Shown here one piece after another: positions 1 through 12,166 of a stretch of 64,000 nucleotides of DNA. The translations under genes and the position numbers were made by a program. Position 1 is the first letter of the stretch. Each line of letters opens with the position of its first letter. The notes beneath the pieces are model-generated. The model was not told the DNA's origin, did not search any database, and saw only the letters and a program-made list of their open reading frames with translations. Source of the DNA: Epiperipatus broadwayi (taxonomy: Eukaryota > Onychophora > Udeonychophora > Euonychophora > Peripatidae); NCBI GenBank assembly GCA_028023455.1, contig JAQFVV010006200.1, positions 7,035,506 through 7,099,505 of the forward strand, in the 5' to 3' direction.

Positions 1-2858
1 GTTATACAGACTTTTCTTTTTTTGACTATGAGAAATCTTAATTCAAATCCTTCTTTTTTTCAAGTAGAAGCTCAATTTTAGCTGTACTCGGAAATTATTG
101 CTTAAATATCAGTCAAACGAATATATGCTTCCTCAATTTATCATTATTAACTTCTGAATTATTTTTAGCATTTGATTAAGTAGCTTCCTAGGCTTAAAAT
201 TTTTTTTCTCTTGAAAATTTTAAAATGGCTTTCTCTCTTTTTTTTTAAAATTTTATAATGAATAAAGCACCTACCTTTCCATAGATAAAACGAATGTTTC
301 TCCATGTTAATGCAGTTAGTTTTTTTTATTTTAAACTACAACATTGTTTTTCCTTTCTCTTGGTTATTCTTGCAAGAATAGCAACTTTTGTTTTCTTTCT
401 TAAACTGATCCTAGCTATCATTTTGATTATAAATAGATTATCAAGGCTGGAAATTAAACGCAAAGAAGAAATTGGTTTATTCACTCCATAGTTTTAAAAA
501 TATTTCATCTTTTAAGATAACTTTGTAAATATAAAATTTTCCTTTTGGTTTAATTAATTAAGACTTCAATATTTTAACTTTTATAATACGAAACAAAAAC
601 TTAACATCACTATCTGATTTTTACATTCCCTTTTTTTTAAAAAAAAATCGTCTCATTTTTTTTTTGAAAAGAAAACCGGGAAATGTAACATTAATGAGTG
701 AGTCATTTATTGAAATCTGATTGGTTGATTTTCCCATCATTTTGTCCAAGTTTTTTTTTTTTTAAAAAACAAAAAACAAAATGTTTCTGGTATTTCTATT
801 TAAAATAATATTGAAATATCAAAATATTTAATAAATGAAATGGATTTTTAAATCAAAACTTACAAAACAAGTTTTATTTCCGATTGTATTTTGAATCTGT
901 GATACTATTAATTAATTTAACCTATAAACTTTATAATAAATATATCTACTTATTAATAGGATAATTTTTAACATTAAATTATTATATTGTGATTATTAAA
1001 TACAATTCTATTTTTAACTTTTGAAGAAACACCGCCATAAATAATTTAAAATCAAACTTGTACCCAATGATGTTTATTTAGATTTACCATTCTTTTAAAT
1101 TATGCAGCAAGAATATTAAAATTTATATTAATATAACTGGTTATATATAATAACAATTATTAATCTCTAAAGAATTATCTTTTTAAAATTATACATATTA
1201 AATCATTTATTGTTATATTATCCAAGTTTTATAGATTTAATATTATCTTGATTATAAATTTAAAATTTTGGAATTATAATTTACATTTTATATGCCATTC
1301 TGACCATGTATAACCAATCAAAAGGTTACAATATATATATTACATCTACTATGATTAAATACTTTGCTCAAATGAGTGGTTTATAAACAATTTAAAAGAA
1401 ACCTAAATCTATTGGCTTATATACAAATGGCACTTTGCTAAAATTTTTAATGTTAATAGATATAATTTATTATAATCTCTAGTTTAGCTTTTCATTTAAT
1501 TAAGGTATTTATTAATATATAATATTAAGTAATACAGAACTTTTAACATGTAATCAGGGGAACTATAAACTTTTCTAATGCTGTTTATATCCTTATACTA
1601 TTAACTATTCCTCTACCCTACATAATTTGCTTTCTAAACATAAAATGAATTTACATTTTCATTTCTAGTTTTTATAAAAATAGCATATAGAAAAGGTAAT
1701 AGTAATTAGAGTTACTATTTAATCGTACTCATGTTAACAATGTCTTTTCAATAGAGCAAATAATTTCATTTTACAAAACAGAGTTAACTGGTATTAAGTT
1801 TAATAGTCTTGCAAGTAACTAATCAAAACATTGAATATGTAAATAGTAGCATAGATTTTTCAAATAATATTTAATACACAATAATTACAATGAGTATGTA
1901 TCACTATAAATTTTCAAATACCTTAATTTTATATAAATTTTTTTAATTCAATAGGTGTCTGTTCATTACTATCTTAGGTATATCTCTATTTTGCAAAAAT
2001 CTCAGTTTGAATTTATTCTAATGCAGTATATATGTTACGTCCCCTTTTTTAGGTTTAGCAGTATCTTATACTGCTTATAGTCTAAATGGAAGTGAAATTT
2101 TTTATCTTTTGAAAATTATCAATATTTTGTATACTTTATTATAATTAATACTTACAATAATAAAAAAAATATTTTAAGATAATTGATTGTAAAAAAGTGA
2201 TTAACTGATTCCAATTGGAAGATATACTAAACAAAAGTAATTTTATTTCTCTATTTTTGCATTATTGTGGCTATTGTTTTAATGCAAGTATTTTAATATT
2301 TATTGTAAATAATACTTATATTAAAAATCAAATTTGGAATAATAACTATATAAAATAAATATTTTTTTTAGGATAATAATGAAATACTGCTTGTAGCCTT
2401 TACATTACAATATCATGTTATAGTCATTGTTGGTTAATTATGGAAATGATAAACTTTCTCATCAATGCATTACCCTCTTTGTCAGAGTTTGGCTTGCTAC
2501 TGTGCCATGCAACAATTTATGTCTGCTTTTCTATTTTTTTTTATAAGGATAGAGAATCTTATAAGTGAAATGAGTTAGGGAAAACTTCCACTTGTATTAA
2601 ATGTTATAACAGTCATATACTATTTTATAACATTAAGTCATTTCTTATACTGAATGTATCTTTGTTAATATCTGAATACTATTGAAAGTCATCTATGTAA
2701 TGTCAATTGTCAGATTTGCTACACTTATAAAAACTATAAAAGCAATTATAAATTGATTTCTTTTACATTTGCAAGATAAAGTCTGACAATAAAGGACACT
2801 ATATTAATCAATAAACATCACATGATCACCCTTTTTTATGATTGCTTATAACTAATAA
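1..2858. other. A/T-rich non-coding DNA
   Basis: No gene is supported here. The stretch is dense in T-runs and A-runs and only short frames of biased composition occur; the longest near the left end reads as a phenylalanine/isoleucine-rich peptide, as expected by chance from T-rich DNA. It could be intronic or intergenic. The last 50 bases (about 2810-2858) belong to the outer flank shared by several copies of repeat family P1, as the motif AATAAACATCACATGATCAC shows. Confidence 0.7.
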
Positions 2859-3222
2859 TTAAAACAAGCAAAACTCTCTCTATATATATTGCCATTTCAT
2901 GCAAGCCAGGGTAATCAATGGATGCCAGAAAGCTTGGGCATAAAATCCCCATCTAGGGCCTTCTCATCCAATATTCTCAGACTAGTTTCTGGCTTGTGGC
3001 CTTTGTCAATGAGAAGCCTTGGATTAGATTCTAAGATCTAGATGCAGTGCTCTCAGATCCAAGTCTTCTCACTGATGAAGGCCACAATCCAGAAACTAGT
3101 CTGGAGATATTAGATGAGTAGGCACTAAATGGGGATTTTATGCACAAGCCTTCTGGAATCCATTGATTACTCTGGTTTTGCATGGAATGGCAATATGTAT
3201 AGAGAGTTTTGCCTGTTTTAAT
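2859..3222. repeat. Palindromic MITE-like repeat, family P1, copy 1
   Basis: The ends are inverted: AAAACAAGCAAAACTCTCTC on the left is matched by the complement of GAGAGTTTTGCCTGTTTTA on the right. The two arms stay complementary inward for about 180 bases, so the element can fold almost completely. Conserved internal blocks include GGATGCCAGAAAGCTTGGGC and its inverted partner GCCTTCTGGAATCCATTGAT, and the complementary pair CTAGTTTCTGGCTTGTGGCC / GGCCACAATCCAGAAACTAG. Related copies lie near 37.1-37.95, 61.47-61.71 and 61.97-62.12 kb. It has no coding capacity, so it is presumably mobilised in trans by a DNA transposon. The ends begin and finish in TTAA-like sequence, so a TTAA target site is possible but unproven. 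Confidence 0.8.
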
Positions 3223-5086
3223 TTAATACTATATTAGTAACATTTTCAGCATGAAGAAAATGTATCTTTATCATTATTACATATTTTACACAGCTAAATT
3301 AGTTCAATTCCCACTGCATAATAGTGGAATAATCTTTATCATGTATGTGTGCATATATATTTAATATATATAAAGTAAAATTGAAATTACAATTTTTTAT
3401 AAATATTAAAATAAAGTCTAGAATAATTCAAATATTAATTATATATATAATAATATTATTGATATTTTGAAATAACTTATTTAATATTAAACCATAAATA
3501 GATTATTTAATTTATTTCTGATTCTAAAATAAATCTAAGTTATTAATTGAAATAAATTGAGATACTGCCATGACATCTGATTGGCTGTCAGATAAGTATT
3601 ATAATGAGCATTAGAGATTTGGCATTATCTCAATTTATTTAAATTTTCAACTATCTGCACTTCACAAATTAAAATATCTAAATTATTAATGTAAAAAAAG
3701 AAAAACATTTTTTTTTTGTAGAAACAAAGGTGTAGTTTATAGATAAATGTGTATTTTATATTATTATTTACAAATACACATTATTTAGCTAGAAGGGATT
3801 TGAACTCAGGTGAGATGGAGTGGATAGTTTGTAAGAAGCTTGAAAGTCTGAGTTTAAATTCCTTCTAATTACATTAAGTTCAGTATAAGCAATATAATTA
3901 TAGTTAAATATTATATACACATTATATTATTCTTGGTTTATAAAACAAGCAAATATCTGTGTTCAATTATTATTTCACATAAAATATATAAGACAAATAA
4001 TGCACAAATATCTTTTGTATTTAACTTGATAACTTTTATATTTATTGGGAATTAATGACTGTCGTAACTCATATTAGCATTTTTTAATATAATAAATTTG
4101 GCTGTATTGCTTTTGTTGACTTTTAAATTAAAAAAAAATTGAGTTCAATATCTTATGGACAGTCATAAAATATCGATTGTCTTTTATTCTATTGTTTTTT
4201 ATAGAAAGATTTCTTTTAAGGGCATTCTTTTCTTCTTGATGACTCATTGCAAACATCAACATCTGCCAAAATTAAAATGATGTTAGAATTTTTCAAATAT
4301 TTTCATAATTATAAAGCAAATATCAGAATTTAAAGCAAAATTTGATAGATTTATCACAAATTGGTTTTTTTTTTCATATTAAAAAAAACTTAAAATAAAA
4401 AAGAACTCATTTATTTTCTGAAAGAATATTTACACTAACATTGTTGGCAGCATTTACATACTTTATTTTTACTTATGACTCAGTTTTTTATATTTTTAAA
4501 TGCAATTTTATAGATATTCTTTGTACTTAAAGTTAAATTAAAAACAAATAAAGTCCAATTTATTGAGTTTTAGTATAAAATAAAGATTTTATATGGAAGT
4601 GTGAGGTTGAGCATTTTCAAAAACTTCCACCAATTATAACAATAGAAAATGTCAAAATTTAAAAGGTTAAAAACTATGATCTGAAATGTAATAACAATTT
4701 ATCTTTCAAATTGGATATATTAAAAATATTACATAAAGAAAAGAATAATAAAAAATTTCCTAATAACAAAAAGCTAATGTGAAAATTCATAAAGAATGGA
4801 TAGTAGATAATGTGAACTAGTGCATTGTAGCAGTTAATGTATTTATTTTTACATTGTGAATAGTTGATAAGAATTATAATAAAATTATTGAAAAGTCACT
4901 TTTGCAATTTATTTTTTATCTAATGTTCTAAAAATTAAATTGTATTATGGTTTATTTACTTATCACTAATATCATTATATATAATATGACAGCAGCAAAA
5001 CATTCAAAAGTGGTGTACTTCAACAATTCAGTCCACTTTTATTTAAAAAGCAACCATGATATTTTCTCACACTCTATTGTGTGTTT
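3223..5086. other. A/T-rich non-coding DNA with two small palindromes
   Basis: No gene is supported. A 100-bp palindrome at about 3549-3648 has arms reading AAATAAATTGAGATACTGCC and GGCATTATCTCAATTTATTT. A second short palindrome at about 3790-3872 carries GGGATTTGAACTCAG facing CTGAGTTTAAATTCC, which resembles the tRNA box-B-like end of the repeat family at 34.4-35.1 and 39.25-39.85 kb. The rest is simple A/T-rich sequence. Confidence 0.6.
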
Positions 5087-5838
5087 ATATTGGACTATTT
5101 CCATAATCCAATATGTGGGTTGAATGTCTTTAGAACAATTTAATATTATTTAAATATTCGAAATACATTCAACTGTTAGTAATATCACAGCAAACAGGTT
5201 AGTATATGTATCAACTGTTAGTAATATCACAGCAAACAAATTAGTATATGTACCAACTGTTAGTAATATCACGGCAAAGAGGTTAATATATGCACTAACT
5301 GTTATAATATCACAGCAAACAGGTTAGTATATGCACAACATTTCAAGCTATTGTTCTCCCCTCTTCTTCAGGTGTTGCTGGTCTGACCAGTTACAATACT
5401 AGCACAGGATTCGAACCTGGGTTTTTAGATTCTTGATTATTGAATTTTAAGGTAATGCTCTAACCAACTGAGACATCCTGCCAAAGACCTAAGGACCCAG
5501 GTTCGAATTCCATGCTAGTACTGTCACTGGTCAGGCCAGCAACACCTGAAGAAGAGGGGAGAATAATACCTCTCAAAACGTTCTGCATATACTAACCTGT
5601 TTGCTGTGATATTACTAACAGTTAGTGCATATATTAACCTGTTTTCTGTGATGTTACTAACAGTTGGTGCATATACTAACTTGTTTGCTGCGATATTACT
5701 AACAGTTGGTGCATATACTAACCTGTGTGCTGTGATATTACTAGCAGTTGAATGTATTTCGAATATTTAAATAATATTAAATTGTTCTAAAGACATTCAA
5801 CACACATATTAGATGATGGAAATAGGCCAATATAAAAA
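5087..5838. mobile_element. Foldback-type element with tandem 42-bp subrepeats in its arms
   Basis: The whole block is one long inverted repeat. The outer ends (about 5089-5175 and 5749-5838) are complementary and share GTTGAATGTCTTTAGAACAA. Inside each arm about four head-to-tail units of roughly 42 bases follow, each beginning CAACTGTTAGTAATATCACA on the left and present as the complement on the right. The next inner segments, CTCCCCTCTTCTTCAGGTGT and its complement ACACCTGAAGAAGAGGGGAG, are also paired. The centre holds a tRNA-like sequence. Inverted termini made of tandem subrepeats are the hallmark of Foldback/Galileo-like DNA elements; assignment to that group is inference. No transposase frame is present. 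Confidence 0.75.
5397..5483 (-). repeat. tRNA-like sequence in the core of the foldback element
   Basis: Read on the minus strand, this contains a good box-A-like stretch (CTCAGTTGGTTAGAGCA) followed about 40 bases later by a perfect box-B-like GGTTCGAATCC. The D and T stems can form, but the two presumed acceptor strands do not pair and the anticodon region is over-long and A-rich. It is therefore a tRNA-derived sequence, not a convincing functional tRNA gene. A second box-B-like GGTTCGAATTCC lies on the plus strand just to the right, as expected from the surrounding palindrome. Confidence 0.6.
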
Positions 5839-7766
5839 TACAACTACAACACCATCATCACAAAACTTCAGGAAAACATTGGTACTAATCTAATTTAAAG
5901 AAGATTAGCCAATAATATACATAAGATTTTTGAATTATAATTATTAAACCAGTCCTTTCAGTTTACATTCTAAACAGTAATAATATTCTGTAGAAAATTT
6001 TTTGAATTCACTATCTTATCACAGTCATCAGAAGTGTTTTGAAAATGAAGTAATTGTTTTTGTCTTTTAATTGATATAAAGTAAAAATGTATCCACCAAC
6101 TTAAAGTTGTCATCTTATAATGGATGCCACATATACATTTTTCTAAAGATCATTTGAAAAACCACAGTTACAGTATTATTGAATAATGATTTTAAATTCA
6201 AATGCCTCAAATTGTCCATGTCACAAATAATTCTTTCAAATTATAACAATTGTATAATATAAGATTTTATAGATAAATGGCTAATAACTCATTAATCAGT
6301 ATCGCAAAACATTTATGATTAAGCATATGCCTTTAACAGAGCAAGAAAAGCAATATTTAAGCAACACCATCTTTCTTTCTTAACATTGTTTTGATATTGC
6401 TGTTGACGAAAAAATATTTTATACTGTTTCTTCATTCCATAGACCTAAACCAAGCCTTTGATAAATATTCATTTGTGAATGGAAATAACTTATTTGATAA
6501 TATCCTTGAGTGTACAATTCCATACTCATATTACTTCTTTAATTTTTTTAATTTTACATTTACAAATAATGTATATTTGTGCAAACTGAATTTTCTGCTG
6601 AAAGTACATTAATGTTGCTTGGCAATGGGCTGCTAAAGGGTTATAACACTTGATCAGCATTGGTAGTAGTTTGGCATTGCTTGCTATCTTTAATTTATTC
6701 TAGGATCTCAATTTTAGAACTTCAACCAACATGTAATGAATCCATTACATTAGTGTGACATTAAATATATATATATATTGTAATATGATAAAAAATGATG
6801 ATTATATATTGTAATATGATAAAAAATGATGATGCCAGGGAGATGATCAATCTAATAAAACATAGCCTGATCATTGGCCACCATTTTGTAATGGACTACT
6901 GATTATAATATGGAATGATAATATAAAAAACTTTACTATCTCTCAAAATTGAGAAGTCATTCATAATAACATAGATCTAGCCTAAATGGGGATTGTCATT
7001 TTATAAAAGCCCCAAAGTTGATTTGACATTTTGTAATAATTACCACATGTACATGATCATCATTGGCTAGCATTGGGTAGCTACTTTGTCATAATAATAA
7101 TGGATTTATCTATCTCACTACCTCTCTACATTTATTCTGTCAACAATTGACATAAAGAAGTGCCTTAATATGTATATTCTTTATCAGAAAGCAAAAACAT
7201 GTATAAACAAATAGTAATTCAGTTAGAACCTGTGTAAAATTATCGAGCTCAGTTACTGATTACACTAGGCAATAACAATATTTCTCATTTATAATTATTT
7301 AAATTGTCCACTACACTATTATAAAATACTAACAATCTCTATTAAAATCTAATTTATTCAGATTACATTTAGAACAAAATAAAGCAAATGAGATCATTGC
7401 CTCAGACATCAACAAATTTATTCACAATTCCAAAGTAAACTGCAATCAGCAGTAAAATCATGTATCATTGCCCTAAACAGTGATGCATGCTTAAGACATA
7501 TATTTGATTTATAACTGAATAAAACTAAATTTGAATTAATGAACAACTAAATTCTGACATATTTTACTAATCTAATATTATTTGTAGTAATGCAAATTTA
7601 CTTTAATATTTAATAACATTCTGTTTAAATCAACTAGTTTCTAAATAATTATTCTAATTACATTTTGAGAACATTTTCTAAACTATACAATATTTATAAT
7701 GTTTAAATAAAATAAACCTTTACTCAGTTTTATATCTATTTTAATAAAAAATTAAATATAATATCA
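5839..7766. other. A/T-rich non-coding DNA
   Basis: No gene is supported. A short exact tandem duplication of about 33 bases (TTGTAATATGATAAAAAATG within it) occurs near 6776-6834. A frame near 6391-6612 is phenylalanine/asparagine-rich and matches nothing I recognise; I regard it as chance. Confidence 0.6.
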
Positions 7767-7770
7767 ATAT

Positions 7771-10231
7771 TGAAACAGTAAGATTCGTATTCGAATCTTA
7801 AGTTTCACCTTGACCGCCCAAATTTAAACTTTTTGGTATCGAATTGTGTGTGTAGCAATATTAAAAATGTATAAATATATGTAGAATTCAGCATAAACAC
7901 ACACACATTTCGATCTCAAATTAAAGGCAATAAATAGGGATAAAATAGTATAATTTAGATTTCTTTTAGTTATATAATTTTGTATAATTTTAATCATTTA
8001 TTTTGGATTATAAAGTTCGTATTTATTGCTTTGTTTAAATTTCGTTTAATAATAATTCTAAAAAAATCTGATGTAATATTTAATTAAAAGTTAAAATAAT
8101 CTTGTTTCCTTTTTGTCTTTGAAATTTAAAAGCATCGGTCAGTGATAGATAATAGATTAATTAAAGAAAAATTCCCCAAAGTATAATTAGTAAATATAAA
8201 ATGTAAACAATAGAATGGCAGCTTTCTTTAATTAAAAACCAACAAAATGCATTGATTATCCTCAGGGCAGATTAAGTAGAACCTAAAAATACCTTAACAA
8301 AAATGTGAAGGATCAAGATAAAAAAAGAGGCCATCTTAGACTTGCTGGAGACATTCACTTAAACTTTAGCTTTGCTCTCGATCACTGAGAGTATCCAAAA
8401 TAATAAAAATAATTTGTTCCTGCCAAGGTATGACCGAGTAAAGCACCTAGATTATTCTCCATTGGGAGATGGCCTATCGGATGCCGAACTTTCCATTGCC
8501 CGTCATAAATTAACCATGAAGATCTGCTGCCTGAAATAAACGTGAGAACTTCCGATGCTGCTGTGAAAGTAAAATGAAACGTCTAAATACAAGAAAGAAT
8601 TGCCACTCATGAACTATTTGCTACTTAACCAATGGACTCAGAAAACTTCTTATAAAACAGGTACCTGTCTGTGTTCAAACTCTAGAGTACTCTAATAATA
8701 TGCTATAGCTCTTCTTCATACTACTTATCTAAATTATAAAATGTAAAACTACCATATGTATAACTAAAACAATAATTAATTTAATATGTAAATTTCTCTA
8801 ATAATCTAGCTTACCTCACTCTGTCTTTCTTGGGTGCGTATTTCTCAAATCTACATTCTATCTATAGTTATTATTTACTTATTGCATGCTCATAATCATC
8901 TCAAATTTCAAAGTTTAAATCTATGATCACTTAAAACAATGAATGCGTGTCCAATTTTCATTAATATTTACTTTCCTAAATAACTTTACTTTCATATAAA
9001 TCGACACGCATTCAGTGCATCATTATTGTAATGCAGGGTCTACTACTTCACAAATGGCTGGCATATTAGTTGTAATAACTCCCAGTTTATATATATTGTA
9101 TTTATTAAATCTAATGAATAATTCTAGAAAATCCCATTTCTTTGAGAGTCGCCAGAGTTCTTGAGTAAATGTTGGTAATGTAGGGCCAAGTCAGAAATCT
9201 ACTTAAATCTCATCATAACTGTTTATACAGTATACATGTGTTACGTTTTAGAGATGCGATGACCCATTCTGCCATGAAATTTCCGGATTCTTCAGGGTTG
9301 AAATTAACCCCAGTCATCCTACACAAGCAGGCATAATGGGTGCTCCCATAGGACTTGACAATGTCATGCAGCCAGCCGGCAAAACTGCGACACAGGCCGC
9401 TTGTCCCTGGTTATGCTTATGTGACACCTTACTTCATCGGGCCGATGGCAGAGACCAGCCCGACATTCTTATAAACTCATTCACGGCATCACTCCGCCTC
9501 TGCATTATCTGCATAATTCACTCTCAAAATAAATGTTTGCTCTTAGTTATAAATAAATATTTTAATTAAATAAATATATGTCTGCCATTACTCTTATAAC
9601 CCATACTTTAGACTCTTGCATTGCAAAGGTATAAATCCCTCCAGGCATGCATTAGAAATACTTACTCAAGAATTTTAGGTAGTTAGATTACGCCTTCAAA
9701 TAAATGTATTCCTTTTGTAAACATTACAGTATCGGAAATACCGCTACTGAAATCCTCAATATAAAATAATGTCTAAATAAATAAATGTATTCTTTAAAAT
9801 ATAATCATGTCGCAAATCCCGCTACTGAACTGTTAGTCCATAAAATATTATTAGTAAATGATTGTCTTCTTAAAATGTGTTAATAAATAATTTTAAACTA
9901 TCGTCTGCAGTTACTTTCATTTATTCGATACCCATTCTATATAATATTTCCTCAATTATGTAAATATGAATGTTTAATTAATATTAGTTTGATTATTGAC
10001 TAACTTGAAAGTAAAATCATGAATCTCTTGCATATCCCTGACCACCGTGCCTAAGGAAATATTTACTAATGTCACATCAGATGCGTTGTTTCGTGGATTG
10101 TATTGTGGAACCGATAAACTATGTTCGAACTCAGTACCACGGGTGGCTTCGCTACTCGATGACGCTGCTGTTCTGTATAGTGGTCGAATTCTGCACTATG
10201 TTTACGAGTCACACGTTTTCTGACCGTTACA
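7771..10231 (+). repeat. 5' LTR
   Basis: It matches 12167-14746 over its whole length, starting with the perfect short palindrome AAGATTCGTATTCGAATCTT. Relative to the right LTR it lacks about 28 bases after CTTAAGTTTCACCT and about 85 bases after CACGGCAT. Most of it is A/T-rich, but about 9240-9500 is distinctly GC-richer. No conserved protein is recognised in the LTR. As the left LTR it should hold the promoter that starts the element transcript, but I could not pick out a convincing initiation site. Confidence 0.85.
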
Positions 10232-10256
10232 TAGTTAAATTTTTTTTTTTAGCGTT

Positions 10257-10277
10257 TGGCGCTTTCCAACGTGGGGC
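10257..10277 (+). promoter_or_regulatory. Primer-binding site complementary to tRNA-Lys, interrupted by TTT
   Basis: The sequence is TGGCGC, then three extra T residues, then CCAACGTGGGGC. Without the TTT the 18 bases equal the well-known retroelement primer site complementary to the 3' end of tRNA-Lys(1,2). It starts 25 bases after the end of the left LTR, farther than the usual zero to a few bases, and is preceded by a run of T. Either the leader gained bases or the LTR end is misplaced. Confidence 0.75.
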
Positions 10278-10896
10278 TTTCGATACAAAAAAACCCATAT
10301 ATACCCTGAGCAAAATATAACGCATATAAATTTCTTTTAGCGTTCGTTACTCGAGTTGGCTAATTACTCTATATATATATAATTTTGGTTTGATAAAAAT
10401 AATGAAAAAAATAAATCGAGTGAAATAATGTGGGTCGAGTAGGTGAAAGGACAGCAGGCGTAATAACAAATTTAAGGAAAGCAGGGATGTGTGTGTAAGT
10501 TAAGAAGGAACGAAAATACTTGGATCTAATGAAATATTTTATATATATGTCAAAAAAAAAAGTAATCAGTCGCTAAATGAGAAAGCAAGTAGCATTGAAT
10601 TTTTTTTATTAAAGCACCATTATATATATAGCATAGACAGCAAAAGCGTGTTATATATGTTAATAGTAAATATTTTTGTTAAAGTACAAATATATATATC
10701 ATAGACAGCAGTGGCTTATTATATGCGTAACCAGTAGTTCGCTATAATATATATGTTAAATATGTTAAACGTAGCAATATAGAGATAGGGCAATGTAGAG
10801 TAGGTGAGGGCAGCGAAAGAGTGTTATAGGGCCAATATACCGGTGGGGAGTAGTCAAATGCTAGTAGTATAAAGAAAATAAATAATATTAAGAAAA
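10278..10896 (+). other. Leader of the LTR retrotransposon
   Basis: Untranslated leader between the primer site and the gag-like start. It contains two imperfect tandem copies of about 75 bases around 10610-10740, each with a TATATATA stretch followed by CATAGACAGCA. No coding capacity was recognised. Confidence 0.55.
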
Positions 10897-11694
10897 ATGG
10901 AAGCAGAAAATGACAGAATAGCATCAATGAACTTCAGTCTAAGGTTACTTGAAATATTTAGACAGAATATGCAAGAAATGAAGAAAATGTATGAGGAGGA
11001 AATAAGAAAAAGAAGAGATGAAGAATCAAGACAGAGACAAGAAGAAGAAAAGATAAGAGTGAGAGAATATCAGGAATTTAAAGACCTTATGTGGAGAGAG
11101 TTAGAAGCCATAATGGGACATTTTGGGATATCCCCAGCTAGTAAAAAGTAAGAAGAAATTACAGAAATGGAAAAGGAAAGGGAATTAGAAATACTTGACA
11201 AACCTATGATAGTAGATGAGCAAATAGACCTTATTCCAATAGATGAAGGCCCATAAGAACCGTTGAGTGAAAGCAGTAAAAAAGAGATGAAGATGGACAC
11301 TGGCATAACACCAACACGTTTGCATTTTGGTAAAGCGGACTCATTGCTGATCAAGACGCCATTACCCATGGATGAACGTGAAATCAATATTGAAACTGAC
11401 AGACGCAAGGCACACCGCTGCCTTACAGAAAGTGCAGAACGGAAATTACGAGCAGATCGGAGAAGCCAACATTTCCAGGTCGGGAACTATGTTTGGGTAC
11501 GGAACTCTCAACAAAGTAACTGTGATAAAAGAGTATATAAAAAGTTCTTTCATTTGTACTGGGGACCCTTTATAATTGATCGCACATGTGGCCCAAATGC
11601 ATATTTATTAAAAGATGGAGATACCATAAAAGGGACATATAATGCACGTAATCTCAAACCGTGTAGGTATTATCCACCTGACCCGGGGTTGTAA
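10897..11694 (+). pseudogene. In-frame fusion of gag N-terminus to integrase C-terminus
   Basis: The frame opens at an ATG (10897) and continues to a TAA at 11692-11694, interrupted only by TAA at 11149-11151 and TAA at 11254-11256. Residues 1 to about 85 are highly charged and predicted coiled coil (EEEIRKRRDEESRQRQEEEK), like the start of many gypsy Gag proteins; the same frame continues after the first stop as another acidic stretch. From about 11300 it is integrase C-terminus: TGITPTRLHFGKA matches the conserved TG-x-TP motif after the catalytic core, FQVGNYVWVR is the usual post-core motif, and YWGPFIID with NARNLKPC matches the GPY/F module of Ty3/gypsy integrases. A large deletion has thus joined the two ends of gag-pol without changing frame. 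No enzyme activity is expected. Confidence 0.75.
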
Positions 11695-12150
11695 AAATAT
11701 TAGACTATTAGGACGGATTAAACATATATGAAAATAATAAAATGAATTTGATATAATGAACTTGGTTGAATGGATTGTACTTTAGTCAAATAGTGTTTTA
11801 GATAGAAATTTTATTATATATATATATTATTGTTTTAATTACTATTACTCTTAAAAATTTTTTTTTATATTATACTAACTAATCCTATTCTAAGAATTTT
11901 ATATATATATATATTCTGTTTAACTAATTATTACTATGATTTTAACCAGACACGGCCAAATTAGGCCATTTTAATTAAACTATAAATTCTAGATCCGGGT
12001 ATATAAATTGTTCATTGCTTCATGTAATCTCTGCTTTCTATATTTCAATATATCTGTAAAAACAATAATAATGTTTTCATCGTTAAATTATGTAATGTAA
12101 AAATTTTTTTTTCTCTTTCTTGCCTCCTTTGTTTTCCCTTAATTGTTCAC

Positions 12151-12166
12151 AGGAAGTACGGGGAAA
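12151..12166 (+). promoter_or_regulatory. Polypurine tract
   Basis: AGGAAGTACGGGGAAA lies immediately before the TGAAACAG start of the right LTR. Position and purine content fit the plus-strand primer of an LTR retrotransposon, with two pyrimidines interrupting the run. Confidence 0.65.

Noticed and set aside
294-491. Phenylalanine/leucine-rich frame near the left end
   Set aside because: T-rich composition alone produces such peptides; no ATG context, homologue or conserved motif was seen.
2706-2790. Small imperfect palindrome ATTGTCAGA / TCTGACAAT
   Set aside because: Paired length is only about 14 bases with a gap, which is weak evidence in this sequence.
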